Positions 41,928 to 50,576 of a stretch of 64,000 nt of DNA are shown piece by piece; within the stretch, counting starts at the first letter, position 1; the number at the start of each line of letters is the position of its first letter. Made by a program: the position numbers and the translations under genes. A model generated the notes under the pieces. That model did no database searches. It saw only the letters and a list, made by a program, of their open reading frames with translations, and had not been told where the DNA came from. Source of the stretch: Nocardia jinanensis (GTDB taxonomy: Bacteria; Actinomycetota; Actinomycetes; Mycobacteriales; Mycobacteriaceae). Location: NCBI RefSeq assembly GCF_014645735.1, contig NZ_BMMH01000001.1:558001-622000 (forward strand), written 5' to 3'.

Positions 41928-43541
41928 TCAGAACTGGTTGTCGTACCCGGCGTCCTCGTCGGCGTCCACCGCGCCGATGACCTCGGGTGCGGATTCCCCG
42001 AGCGGCCCGGTGAGGTCGTCGTTGCCGGTGGCGCTGCGGTAGGGGTCGACCGTGCGGGAGTGTTCCTCGTCGCTGTTGCGCTGCCCGGCGGCACCGCCGG
42101 GTGCACCACCACCCATGAAGGAACTCGAGGCGGGCGTGGTGGCCGCGGGCATCCCGGTGGCCGGGCCCGGCCGGAGCACATTCGCCAAGGGCGTCTGGGC
42201 GGCGCCGGGCACCCCGGGCACCGACGGAGAGCCGGGTATTCCCGGCGTACCGCTCGGCGATCCGGTCGACAGTCCCGGACTACCCGTGGTGAGGCCGGGG
42301 CTGCCCGGGGTAGTACCCGGGCTGCCGGAGTTCAGGCCGGCGAGAGTTGTGGCAGCCGGGTCGCCGGTCGAGGAGCCCAGAACCGATTCCAGGCCCGAGG
42401 TATCGGAGGCCATACTCTGCGCCTGCTGCATAATCGGCTCACCGACACTCTGTGCCACACTCTGCGCGGCCTCGGCGGCCTGCTGACCATTGACACCCGT
42501 CAGGCTCTGCACCATGCCGCCCAGTTCGGCGGTCTTCCCAGCGAGATCACCGCGGGTGGCGTTGGCCACGATCACGGCCTGGCCCAGATGTTCGGTGGCC
42601 GAGGCGATGAGCGCGGTCTGCGCGGGCGGGGTCATCACCACCGGGGCGAGTGCGACAGCCTGACCGATGAACGAGGTGGCGATGGTGCTGAGCTGCGCAT
42701 TGCCCTGCTGGACGACCGACGCGGCAGCCTGGGTGAGAGCCGCGATATCGATACCGCGCTGACTGGTCTGCAGGCCGGAGTTGTTGGCCTCCTGGCCGGC
42801 GGTCTGCGCGGTCTGCGAGGCATCGCTCTCCCAGACCTGTCCCATGGCGGTCAGGCTGCTCTTACCCACGCTCATGGCGGTCTCGATGATCTGCGAGGAC
42901 TGGCTCAGGATCGCGGTCGGGTCCAGGGCGCCGATGACTCCGGTGCCGAAACTGCTCAGCAGATCGCGGATCGGCTGGAACAGCACATCGATACCGGGCA
43001 GGGCGGGCAGGGCGGCACCGCCGAGCAGCGCTCCCACCGGATCGGACGGCAGTGCCGGGGCGGCCGCCGCCGGAGCGCCTCCGGCCGCCGCCGTGCCCGA
43101 CGGACCACCACCGGCGGCGGTGTTCAGTACCTGCCCGAGCACCCCCTGGGCTGTATCCACCACCGGCGCCGCGGCCTGGTTGACGGCGCCGAGCAGCTGG
43201 TTCGCCTGGTCGGAGGCGTCCTCGGCCGCGCCGGACAGGATGTCCTGCGCATCGGCCGCGTCACCGCCCAGCCCGGACAATCCCGGCAGTCCCGCCATCG
43301 GTGCACCGGCGGCCGCTGGGGCGTCATCGGAGATCCGCTGGGAGAGGAAGAATTCCGGCGCGTCCAGCTGCTGCTCACCGTCCGGAAGCTGAGCCAGCGG
43401 TACATCCTGGATGGCAGCGCCCGGGTCCGGCTGCGTCGAGGGCGCGGCAGTCTCCGGAACGCGCACGGGAGCGGTCGGCACGGCCTGCTGGAGTTCGGGC
43501 GCGATAACGCCCGCCGCGGCGGTGGTATCGATCGGTCTCAC
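41928..43541 (-). CDS. Ala/Gly/Pro-rich protein, PPE/EspB-like partner of the EspC-like protein
   Basis: 537 residues with no signal peptide or membrane helix. N-terminal ~100 residues are Pro/Ala-rich. The middle (about 200-390) is predicted helical and Gln/Ala-rich (AALTQAAASVVQQGNAQLSTIATSFIGQAVALAP). A Gly-Ser-Pro repeat tract (GSPGL, GSPGTTPGSPG) is followed by an end reading YRSATGNDDLTGPLGESAPEVIG. That end resembles C-termini seen in other actinobacterial secretion-associated proteins. It overlaps the EspC-like gene by 4 nt (ATGA), like PE-PPE pairs. Its role as a type VII substrate is inference. Confidence 0.75.
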   Translation of the reverse strand: MRPIDTTAAAGVIAPELQQAVPTAPVRVPETAAPSTQPDPGAAIQDVPLAQLPDGEQQLDAPEFFLSQRISDDAPAAAGAPMAGLPGLSGLGGDAADAQDILSGAAEDASDQANQLLGAVNQAAAPVVDTAQGVLGQVLNTAAGGGPSGTAAAGGAPAAAAPALPSDPVGALLGGAALPALPGIDVLFQPIRDLLSSFGTGVIGALDPTAILSQSSQIIETAMSVGKSSLTAMGQVWESDASQTAQTAGQEANNSGLQTSQRGIDIAALTQAAASVVQQGNAQLSTIATSFIGQAVALAPVVMTPPAQTALIASATEHLGQAVIVANATRGDLAGKTAELGGMVQSLTGVNGQQAAEAAQSVAQSVGEPIMQQAQSMASDTSGLESVLGSSTGDPAATTLAGLNSGSPGTTPGSPGLTTGSPGLSTGSPSGTPGIPGSPSVPGVPGAAQTPLANVLRPGPATGMPAATTPASSSFMGGGAPGGAAGQRNSDEEHSRTVDPYRSATGNDDLTGPLGESAPEVIGAVDADEDAGYDNQF

Positions 43542-43855
43542 AGGCCACCCCCGGCCGCACCGAGCGCACCGGCCGCACCGTCGTCGGTCATGTCGTAGTT
43601 GAACGCGGAGGTGAAGGCGGCCTCCGACAGCTTCTGGTATTTGGCCGACAAATCGTTGATATCGCGCGCCTGCAGCACCTGAGCGGCGGCGAACATGGCC
43701 AGATAGTCGGCACCGATCAAACCGAAAACCGGTGTCAGCGAGGCGACATTGGCTACAGCGTCGATATTGCCGGCCGCCGCGATCTCGGTCCCGATCCCGG
43801 AATTCGTGATTCCGAACGCGCGCAGGGCTTCGGTTGCTACCGAGATATCACTCAT
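43538..43855 (-). CDS. EspC-like type VII secretion target (ESX-1 secretion-associated family)
   Basis: 105 residues, helical hairpin-like, acidic and Ala-rich: ISVATEALRAFGITNSGIGTEI, then NVASLTPVFGLIGADYLAMFAAAQ and LSAKYQKLSEAAFTSA. The C-terminal YDMTD (Tyr87-Asp91) matches the YxxxD/E export motif of ESX substrates, placed after the second helix. It is preceded by no signal peptide. A likely partner, the 537-residue protein, overlaps by 4 nt. No ESX membrane components are in the window, so export must rely on machinery elsewhere. Confidence 0.8.
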   Translation of the reverse strand: MSDISVATEALRAFGITNSGIGTEIAAAGNIDAVANVASLTPVFGLIGADYLAMFAAAQVLQARDINDLSAKYQKLSEAAFTSAFNYDMTDDGAAGALGAAGGGL

Positions 43856-44012
43856 CGAGCTCCCCCCTCATTCTTCGTGAACTTCATCGTGGCCACCACG
43901 TGGAATGTCTCGTATGCCGCAACGACGCACACCCCTTGCGGCACCAAATGGTCGCCGCCCGAATATAGCCCACCCGCCCGCCCGCACACGAGACACTGCG
44001 GGGCGGCAAAAC

Positions 44013-44047
44013 TAGAACATGTTGCAAATTAGAACAAGTTCTATATT
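44013..44047 (+). promoter_or_regulatory. Two KstR-like operators over a leaderless-type promoter
   Basis: TAGAACATGTTGCA (44013-44026) and TAGAACAAGTTCTA (44030-44043) both match the mycobacterial KstR consensus TnnAACnnGTTnnA; the second is a perfect palindrome. TATATT at 44042-44047 lies ten nt before the ATG at 44057 and overlaps the second box. With no Shine-Dalgarno visible, the gene is probably leaderless. KstR is known to repress steroid-catabolism genes. The rest of 43856-44056 shows nothing else clear. Confidence 0.7.
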
Positions 44048-44056
44048 GTCGTCTCC

Positions 44057-45058
44057 ATGAAGGTCGCAGTGACCGGCGCAGCCGGCTACCTGGGTACGAA
44101 TCTGCTCCCGCTGCTCGCCGAGCGCGGCGACGATATCGTCGCCATCGACCGGGTGGCGCCGCCGCAACCCGGCGCGGCGAATATCACCTGGGTGAGCGCC
44201 GATGTCCTGGATCCCGAATCCATGCGAGCCGCCCTCGACGGCGCCGAAATCGTCTACCACCTTGTCGCGGTGATCACCCTCGCCGACAAGCACGATCTGG
44301 CCTGGCGGGTGAACACCGAGGGTGTCCGGGTGGTCGCCGAGGCCGCGCACGCCGCCGGGGCCCGCCGGTTCGTCCACGCCAGCTCGATCCACGCCTTCGA
44401 CCAGTACAGCTGCGGCGGCAGTATCGACGAGACGACCCTGCGGTCCACCGAGGCGAGCCTGCCGGTCTACGACCGCTCCAAATGGAACGGCGAGATCGAA
44501 CTCCGCACGGTGGTCGAAGCGGGCCTGGACGCGGTGATCTGCAATCCCACCGGGGTTTTCGGGCCCGCCGACCACGGCACCCCGCTGTCGCGGATCAACC
44601 GTTCGCTGCGCGATGCCGCGCGCGGCCGTATCCCGGCCATGATCGACGGCGGATTCGACCTCGTGGATGTACGCGATGTGGCGCGCGGCCTGGTCCTGGC
44701 CGGCGAGCACGGCCGGACCGGGGAGAACTACCTGCTCGGCGGCGAAATGATCTCCATGCTCGACCTCTGCCGAATGGCCGCGCGGCACGGCGGGAAGAAG
44801 GGGCCGCGTTTCTCCATCTCCCCGAAACTGGTCGCGGGTCTCATCCCCGTGATGGAACCGATCGGCAAGCGGCTGGGCACCGATATCGTCTCGAAGGCCG
44901 CACTCGGCGCGCTGATCTCGGCGCCGCTGGTGGACCACGGCAAAGCCACCCGGGAACTCGGTTACCAGCCGCGCCCGACCGACGACACCGTACGCGACCT
45001 GGTCGCGTTCTTCGCCGATCCGCACGCCCCGCTGCCCGATTTCACCCCGGCTGCTTGA
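44057..45058 (+). CDS. NAD-dependent epimerase/dehydratase (extended SDR)
   Basis: 333 residues. Rossmann motif TGAAGYLG (6-13); catalytic triad visible as Ser110 in FVHASSIHAF with Tyr138 and Lys142 in VYDRSKWNGE. NPTGVFGPADHGTP follows, typical of the dihydroflavonol-4-reductase / 3-beta-hydroxysteroid dehydrogenase branch. The two KstR-like boxes before it suggest a sterol- or lipid-linked substrate, which is inference. Start ATG 44057 has no ribosome site and fits leaderless translation. Confidence 0.9.
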   Translation: MKVAVTGAAGYLGTNLLPLLAERGDDIVAIDRVAPPQPGAANITWVSADVLDPESMRAALDGAEIVYHLVAVITLADKHDLAWRVNTEGVRVVAEAAHAAGARRFVHASSIHAFDQYSCGGSIDETTLRSTEASLPVYDRSKWNGEIELRTVVEAGLDAVICNPTGVFGPADHGTPLSRINRSLRDAARGRIPAMIDGGFDLVDVRDVARGLVLAGEHGRTGENYLLGGEMISMLDLCRMAARHGGKKGPRFSISPKLVAGLIPVMEPIGKRLGTDIVSKAALGALISAPLVDHGKATRELGYQPRPTDDTVRDLVAFFADPHAPLPDFTPAA

Positions 45059-45065
45059 CAGCACT

Positions 45066-45081
45066 TAGAACGCGTGTTCGA
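45066..45081 (+). promoter_or_regulatory. LexA (SOS box)-like site before the radical SAM gene
   Basis: TAGAAC-GCGT-GTTCGA matches the mycobacterial LexA consensus TCGAAC-N4-GTTCGA at 11 of 12 fixed positions. TTGACA at 45055-45060 offers a -35 just upstream, and the box ends nine nt before the GTG start, so bound LexA would block transcription. Confidence 0.6.
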
Positions 45082-45089
45082 CTGGTTCG

Positions 45090-46103
45090 GTGCGGTGGCA
45101 GAACCAAACCCTGGACGCCGACGACGGCGCGCTGCCCGGCCTCGACAGGGCCGGGTTCGCCCGCACCGTACAGACTCCCGAATTCGACGGGATCACTTTT
45201 CACGAGGTGCTCTGCAAGAGTGCGCTGAACAAGGTCCCCGACGAGTCGAACCTGCCGTTCCGGTGGACGGTCAATCCGATGCGTGGATGTTCGCACGCCT
45301 GCCGCTACTGTTTCGCGCGCGGTTCGCACGAATACCTGGAGCTCGACGCCGGAACCGATTTCGACACCCAGATCGTGGTGAAGACCAATATCGCCGCGGT
45401 CCTGCGGCGTGAACTCACCCGCCGGTCCTGGCATCGGGAGAAGGTGGCGCTCGGCACCAATACCGACCCCTACCAGCGAGCGGAGGGCAGGTACCGGCTG
45501 ATGCCCGGAATCATCCGCGCCCTCACCGATTCCGGGACCCCGTTCTCCATCCTCACCAAGGGCACCCTGCTCCACCGGGACCTGCCGCTGCTCACTCTGG
45601 CCGCGCGCGAGGTCCCCGTGCACATCGGAATATCACTGGCCCTGCTGGATCCCGAACTGCACCGTGGCCTGGAACCCGGCACCCCGGCACCGCGCGCGCG
45701 GCTGGATCTGGTGCGCGCCTGCACCGACGCCGGATTCGCGGTGCACGTCATGGTGGCGCCGGTGGTCCCCTATCTCACCGACGGCCGGTCCCAGCTCGAC
45801 GAACTCTTCGGCGAACTGGCCGCGGCGGGCGCGGTATCGGCGGTGACCTTGCCTCTGCACCTGCGCGGGAGCACCCGCGGCTGGTTCCTGGGCTGGCTGG
45901 CCGAACACCATCCGGCGCTGCTGCGCCGGTACCGCCAGCTGTACCGGGGCGCGGTGGTCGCACCCGAGTACGTCGGCTGGTTGCGCGAGCGCATCGATCC
46001 GCTCCTGGAACAGCACGGTCTGCTCGCCGAACGGGAAGACGCACCTCGGACACCACCCGCCGCCGAACCCCGCACAACCCCCCAGCTCGAACTGTTCGCC
46101 TGA
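45090..46103 (+). CDS. Rv2578c-type radical SAM protein
   Basis: 337 residues. The 4Fe-4S cluster motif is CSHACRYC (Cys67, Cys71, Cys74) inside WTVNPMRGCSHACRYCFARGSH. GTNTDPYQRAEGRYRLMPGII and FSILTKGTLLHRDLPLL are typical of the SPL-related Rv2578c group. Relatives include spore photoproduct lyase-like proteins, so DNA or nucleotide repair is possible, but the substrate is not known. The GTG start at 45090 has no strong ribosome site. The SOS-like box immediately upstream supports damage-linked expression. Confidence 0.9.
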   Translation: MRWQNQTLDADDGALPGLDRAGFARTVQTPEFDGITFHEVLCKSALNKVPDESNLPFRWTVNPMRGCSHACRYCFARGSHEYLELDAGTDFDTQIVVKTNIAAVLRRELTRRSWHREKVALGTNTDPYQRAEGRYRLMPGIIRALTDSGTPFSILTKGTLLHRDLPLLTLAAREVPVHIGISLALLDPELHRGLEPGTPAPRARLDLVRACTDAGFAVHVMVAPVVPYLTDGRSQLDELFGELAAAGAVSAVTLPLHLRGSTRGWFLGWLAEHHPALLRRYRQLYRGAVVAPEYVGWLRERIDPLLEQHGLLAEREDAPRTPPAAEPRTTPQLELFA

Positions 46104-46197
46104 ACCGGCACTGCCGCCACCGGGCCGGACGCCTCGGTGGACGCCCGGACACGGGCCCTGGGCACCACAGCCGCTCACGCTCGGCGCGCCTGATCGC

Positions 46198-46341
46198 CGC
46201 AGCCGGGCACAGCCCACCCACAACCCGCGCACGGCCGCAGCGAAGGGGAGGTACGCCCGATAGGCGCAGCTGGGCGCAGCCCATCCACAGTCCGCGCACG
46301 GCCGGAGCGGAGGCGGAGGTACGCCTACCCTGGTAGGTACC
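46198..46341. repeat. 67-bp tandem duplication plus a palindrome upstream of korA
   Basis: 46198-46264 and 46265-46331 are two copies of one 67-bp unit (about 80% alike), each with CGCAGCxGGGCxCAGCCCA, then CGCGCACGGCCG and GAGGTACGCC. GGTACGCCTACC (46317-46328) and GGTAGGTACC (46332-46341) form an imperfect palindrome at the end. The 370-bp gap between the radical SAM gene and korA otherwise holds nothing recognised; the korA promoter is expected after 46340. Confidence 0.75.
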
Positions 46342-46475
46342 ACACAGACAAGGCGCACGAGCACCTCGTTCCGCGCCCACCGCCGACCCGGCCCGCGCTT
46401 TTCCGGCGCGGCTGCCCCGCCCCGGGGTAGGTTGGCGACTGGCAGCTCATTTCGACGAGGAAGTGAAGCACGCGT

Positions 46476-48437
46476 ATGGTTTCGCACCACGACAGCATCG
46501 GCCGCCCCGAGACCGCGTCGGCCGGAAACGATTCCGGCACAGTGGTATTGGACCGTGTCGTGATCCGTTTCGCGGGCGATTCCGGCGACGGTATGCAACT
46601 CACCGGCGACCGGTTCACCCATGAGGCGGCGGCCTTCGGCAACGACCTGGCCACCCAGCCCAACTTCCCGGCCGAGATCCGGGCACCGCAGGGGACGCTG
46701 CCGGGTGTGTCGTCGTTCCAGATCCAGATCGCCGACCACGATATCCTCACCGCCGGTGACCAGCCGGACGTACTGGTCGCGATGAACCCGGCCGCGCTGA
46801 AGGCCGATCTGGGCGAGCTACCACGTGGTGGCACCGTCATCGTCAACACCGACGAGTTCACCAAACGCAACCTCACCAAGGTCGGCTACGCGGCCGATCC
46901 GCTGGCCGACGACAGCCTGGGTGAATTCGTGGTCCATCAGGTGCCGATGACCTCGCTCACGCTGGCCGCGACCGAATCCACCGGAGTCGGCAAGAAGGAC
47001 GGACAGCGCGCGAAGAACATGTTCGCGCTGGGGCTGCTGTCCTGGATGTACGGGCGGCCCATCGGCGGGACCGAGAAGTTCCTGCGGGAGAAATTCGCCG
47101 CGAAACCCGATATCGCCGAGGCCAATATCCTCGCCTTCCGGGCCGGCTGGAACTACGGCGAGACCACCGAGGCCTTCGCCACCACCTACCGCGTCGCCCC
47201 GGCCGTACTTCCCGCCGGCACCTACCGGCAGATCACCGGTAATACCGCACTGGCATACGGCCTGATCACAGCCGGTTCCCTCGCAGGTCTCCCGCTGTTC
47301 CTGGGCACCTATCCGATCACCCCGGCCTCCGATATCCTGCACGAGCTGAGCAAGCACAAGAACTTCGGTGTCACCACCTTCCAGGCCGAGGACGAGATCG
47401 CCGGGATCGGCGCGGCGCTGGGGGCGTCCCTCGGCGGCGCGCTCGGCGTGACCAGCACGTCGGGCCCCGGTCTGGCGCTGAAGAGCGAGACCATCGGGCT
47501 CGCCGTGATGACCGAGCTTCCGCTGGTGATCGTCGACGTACAGCGCGGCGGCCCGTCCACCGGGCTGCCCACCAAGACCGAGCAGGCCGACCTCTTGCAG
47601 GCGCTTTTCGGACGCAACGGCGAGTCCCCGGTGGCCGTCCTGGCGCCGCGCTCCCCCGCCGACTGCTTCGCCACCGCGGTCGAGGCCGCGCGTATCGCCC
47701 TGACCTACCGGACGCCGGTGCTGCTCCTCTCCGACGGTTCGATCGCCAACGGGTCCGAACCGTGGGCTATCCCGGCGGTGGCGGAACTCGCCCCGATCGA
47801 CCCGGGATTCGAGACCGGCGACGAAGACGACTTCCGGCCCTATGTCCGCGATCCGGAAACGCTGGCGCGCCCGCTCGCCGTACCGGGTACGGCGGGCCGG
47901 GCCCACCGGATCGGCGGCCTGGAGAAAGCCGACGGTAGCGGCGATATCTCCTACGATCCGGCCAATCACGATCTGATGGTGCGGTTGCGGCAGGCCAAGA
48001 TCGACGGGATCACGGTGCCGCCCGCCGAGGTGGACGATCCCGACGGTGCGGCCGAGCTGCTACTGGTCGGCTGGGGTAGCTCCTACGGTCCGATCGGCGA
48101 GGCATGCCGACGGGTGCGGCGGCGCGGCGGACGAGTGGCGCAGTTGCATCTGCGGCACCTGAATCCGCTGCCGCCCGATCTGGGCGAGATCCTGCGGCGT
48201 TATCCCACGGTAGTGGCGCCGGAGATGAACGGCGGCCAGCTGGCCATGCTGTTGCGCGCGAAATATCTGGTGGATGTCCAGCCGTGGACCAAGGTCGCCG
48301 GTACGGCGTTCTCCGCCCAGGAACTCGTCGGTGTCGTCGACGCGGCGCGGGACGGTACCCTGGCCGGCCTCGAGCAGGACAAGGCCCGCGCCGCGCGGGC
48401 CGGGGCCACGTATCGTACGAACGGGGGTGCGGCATGA
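46476..48437 (+). CDS. korA: 2-Oxoacid:ferredoxin oxidoreductase, alpha subunit (KorA type)
   Basis: 653 residues. The gamma-type domain comes first (VVIRFAGDSGDGMQLTGDRF), then the alpha pyrimidine-binding domain (GLPLFLGTYPITPASDILHELSKH, then VTSTSGPGLALKSETIGLAV and DVQRGGPSTGLPTKTEQADL), fused as in other KorA proteins. With KorB it decarboxylates 2-oxoglutarate and reduces ferredoxin, a CO2-linked TCA bypass known in mycobacteria. ATG 46476; GAGGAAG lies 13-19 nt upstream, somewhat far. It overlaps korB by 4 nt. Confidence 0.96.
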   Translation: MVSHHDSIGRPETASAGNDSGTVVLDRVVIRFAGDSGDGMQLTGDRFTHEAAAFGNDLATQPNFPAEIRAPQGTLPGVSSFQIQIADHDILTAGDQPDVLVAMNPAALKADLGELPRGGTVIVNTDEFTKRNLTKVGYAADPLADDSLGEFVVHQVPMTSLTLAATESTGVGKKDGQRAKNMFALGLLSWMYGRPIGGTEKFLREKFAAKPDIAEANILAFRAGWNYGETTEAFATTYRVAPAVLPAGTYRQITGNTALAYGLITAGSLAGLPLFLGTYPITPASDILHELSKHKNFGVTTFQAEDEIAGIGAALGASLGGALGVTSTSGPGLALKSETIGLAVMTELPLVIVDVQRGGPSTGLPTKTEQADLLQALFGRNGESPVAVLAPRSPADCFATAVEAARIALTYRTPVLLLSDGSIANGSEPWAIPAVAELAPIDPGFETGDEDDFRPYVRDPETLARPLAVPGTAGRAHRIGGLEKADGSGDISYDPANHDLMVRLRQAKIDGITVPPAEVDDPDGAAELLLVGWGSSYGPIGEACRRVRRRGGRVAQLHLRHLNPLPPDLGEILRRYPTVVAPEMNGGQLAMLLRAKYLVDVQPWTKVAGTAFSAQELVGVVDAARDGTLAGLEQDKARAARAGATYRTNGGAA

Positions 48438-49564
48438 CCATCGTCGAACCATCGCTGGCCGGAACCGAACTGGGGCTCACCCCGGTTTCCGGCCTGTCCG
48501 GGGTACCGACCGCGGACGGCCCGCAGAAGGCCAAGGATTTCACCTCCGACCAGGAGGTGCGCTGGTGCCCCGGCTGCGGTGACTACGTCATCCTCGCCAC
48601 CGTGCGCGGTTTCCTGGCCGATCTCGGCCTGCGCCGGGAGAATCTGATGTTCGTCTCCGGGATCGGCTGCTCGAGCCGCTTCCCGTACTACCTCGACGCC
48701 TACGGCATCCACTCCATCCACGGCCGCGCCCCGGCGATCGCCACCGGCCTGGCGGTGACCCGGCCGGATCTGTCGGTCTGGGTGGTCACCGGGGACGGCG
48801 ACGCCCTCTCCATCGGCGGCAACCATCTGATCCACGCGCTGCGCCGCAATGTCAACATGACGATCCTGCTGTTCAACAATCGGATCTACGGTCTGACCAA
48901 GGGGCAGTACTCCCCTACCTCCGAACCGGGCAAGGTGACCAAATCGACCCCGATGGGTTCGGTGGACCATCCGTTCAACACCCTGTCGGTGGCGCTCGGC
49001 GCCGAAGCGACCTTCGCCGCGCGGGCGCTGGACTCCGACCGCACCGGCCTGAACGAGGTACTGCGCGCGGCCGCCGAACATCGCGGCACCTCGTTCGTGG
49101 AAATCCTGCAGGACTGCCCGATCTTCAACGACGGAGCCTTCGATGTGCTGCGCCGCGGGGACAACGAATCCCGGCTCATCCGCCTGCGGGACGGTGAACC
49201 GCTGCGGTTCGGCGCCGACAGTGAGTACGCCGTGGTACGACGGGGATTCGGGCTGGCCGTGGTACCAGCGGCGAATGTGCGCGACGACGAGATCATCGTC
49301 CACGACGCGCACGCCGACGATCCCGAATACGCCTACGCGCTGTCGCGGCTCTCCGATCAGGACCTCGACCATGTGGTGACGGGCGTCTTCCGGTCGGTGG
49401 ACCGGCCCACCTACGACGACGGTGTCCGCGCTCAGACCGCGGCGGCGCGGGAACGGTTCCCGGTAACAGCGAATTCACTGCAGAACCTGCTCACCGGCCC
49501 GGAGACCTGGACCGTGGACCGAGTCCACGAATCCACGACCGCTGTGCCTGCCGACGGGACATGA
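48434..49564 (+). CDS. korB: 2-Oxoacid:ferredoxin oxidoreductase, beta subunit (KorB type)
   Basis: 376 residues. It carries the TPP and iron-sulfur site: WCPGCGDYVILATVRGFL, GIGCSSRFPYYL, VVTGDGDALSIGGNHLIHALRR and NNRIYGLTKGQYSPTSE (TPP-Mg loop GDGD..NN). Cys residues in CPGC and GIGCSS, with one further on in LQDCPIF, fit the 4Fe-4S ligands. The ATG overlaps the korA stop (ATGA), so the two subunits are made in equal amounts. Confidence 0.96.
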   Translation: MTIVEPSLAGTELGLTPVSGLSGVPTADGPQKAKDFTSDQEVRWCPGCGDYVILATVRGFLADLGLRRENLMFVSGIGCSSRFPYYLDAYGIHSIHGRAPAIATGLAVTRPDLSVWVVTGDGDALSIGGNHLIHALRRNVNMTILLFNNRIYGLTKGQYSPTSEPGKVTKSTPMGSVDHPFNTLSVALGAEATFAARALDSDRTGLNEVLRAAAEHRGTSFVEILQDCPIFNDGAFDVLRRGDNESRLIRLRDGEPLRFGADSEYAVVRRGFGLAVVPAANVRDDEIIVHDAHADDPEYAYALSRLSDQDLDHVVTGVFRSVDRPTYDDGVRAQTAAARERFPVTANSLQNLLTGPETWTVDRVHESTTAVPADGT

Positions 49565-49713
49565 GGGCATAGCGCCGGGTGGTGCGGTCGTCACCTCGGT
49601 CGGTGAAGGCCGCGGAGGTGACGAAAACCGTGATGGTCACCGCTCGGCGCATTCAGCGCTGTCGGGCCGCCGCCGCAACGCCGGTCGGCAGCGGTGCGAC
49701 GATGGCCGAAACT

Positions 49714-49744
49714 ACGAGTGAGCGCCGTCACTCGTGCTTGTTTT
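49714..49744 (+). terminator. Rho-independent terminator after korAB
   Basis: ACGAGTGA (49714-49721) pairs with TCACTCGT (49728-49735) around GCGCCG, followed by GCTTGTTTT. It lies 150 nt after the korB stop. Between korB and here (49565-49713) no gene is apparent. Confidence 0.7.
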
Positions 49745-49800
49745 CGGTGCCGGGCGAGAGCACGACGACGCAAGCGGCTATCCCGATGCGCCGATACCGG

Positions 49801-50445
49801 TCAGAACAGGGTCGTGATCTCTTGATCGGTGAGAACGATCGGGGCGACGTAGTCCTTGGCCCGGGTCAGCGTCACTGCCCGATACAGCGGCCGCTCCGAG
49901 AGGGCCGCATCGCGCGCTTCGGCCCGGAGTTGATGGACGAGCAGATCGGCGACCGCGAGCGCCGCCGGGAGTTCGCTGCGCACCAGCGCGTCGGCGAGCC
50001 GCCGCAACCCCAGCAGATGTAGTTCCCGGCCGCTCCCGGCGTCGGTGTACATGGCCAGCGGGACGATCTGGCGATCGGGTCCGGCGGTGAGCCGCAGCAC
50101 CAGCCGGCTCAGCCTGCCGGGGTACACGAGCAGTTCGACCCCGGTGGCAGTCGCGATATCCAGCAAGCGGGTGCCCAGCAGGGTCCGGGCATTGATGGTG
50201 GTTCCGCGCAGCCACAACCGGCGCCGCCGGACGGCCACCACGTATCCCACGACCGGTACGGCCACCACCAGTGCCGCCACCACGCCCACGACCCCGCCGA
50301 ACAGCAGGCCGGTGATCGCGCCGACACCGAGCGCGAGGGCGAGGGCGACCAGCGTCAGCCGGCGCAGCACCGGCGCGTAGACCTCGGGGGCCACCAGATC
50401 CAGCCCGATTCGCTGCTCGGCATCGGGCGGGGGTACATCGGTCAC
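49801..50445 (-). CDS. Two-helix membrane protein of unknown function
   Basis: 214 residues from GTG 50445 (VTDVPPPDAEQRIGLDLVAP), preferred over 50514 because the upstream part is Arg/Pro-rich and unlike protein. Two adjacent transmembrane helices near 29-68 (LTLVALALALGVGAITGLLF, VVGVVAALVVAVPVVGYVV) are followed by a soluble PH-like beta domain (LWLRGTTINARTLLGTRLLDI) and ending in TLTRAKDYVAPIVLTDQEI. No family is named with confidence. Convergent with korAB. Confidence 0.7.
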   Translation of the reverse strand: MTDVPPPDAEQRIGLDLVAPEVYAPVLRRLTLVALALALGVGAITGLLFGGVVGVVAALVVAVPVVGYVVAVRRRRLWLRGTTINARTLLGTRLLDIATATGVELLVYPGRLSRLVLRLTAGPDRQIVPLAMYTDAGSGRELHLLGLRRLADALVRSELPAALAVADLLVHQLRAEARDAALSERPLYRAVTLTRAKDYVAPIVLTDQEITTLF

Positions 50446-50542
50446 GGCAGGCGCTCTTCGGTCCGGGGACGGGGTCGCACCGGACAGTACTACGCCCCGT
50501 CGGGCAGTGTGCATTTCGCTACAGCTCCGCCGAAGACCCCGT

Positions 50543-50570
50543 CGCTCCGCCCGCCGCGGCGGGCGGAGCG
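50543..50570 (-). terminator. Strong GC hairpin after hisS
   Basis: CGCTCCGCCCGCC (50543-50555) is exactly complementary to GGCGGGCGGAGCG (50558-50570), 13 bp with a minimal 2-nt centre. It sits six nt downstream of the hisS stop. No T-run, typical of actinobacterial terminators. It may also end the opposite-side reading. Confidence 0.7.
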
Positions 50571-50576
50571 CGACTA

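Noticed and set aside
46104..46475. Minus-strand frames with repeated peptides before korA
   Set aside because: They translate the 67-bp duplication; no start signal or family.
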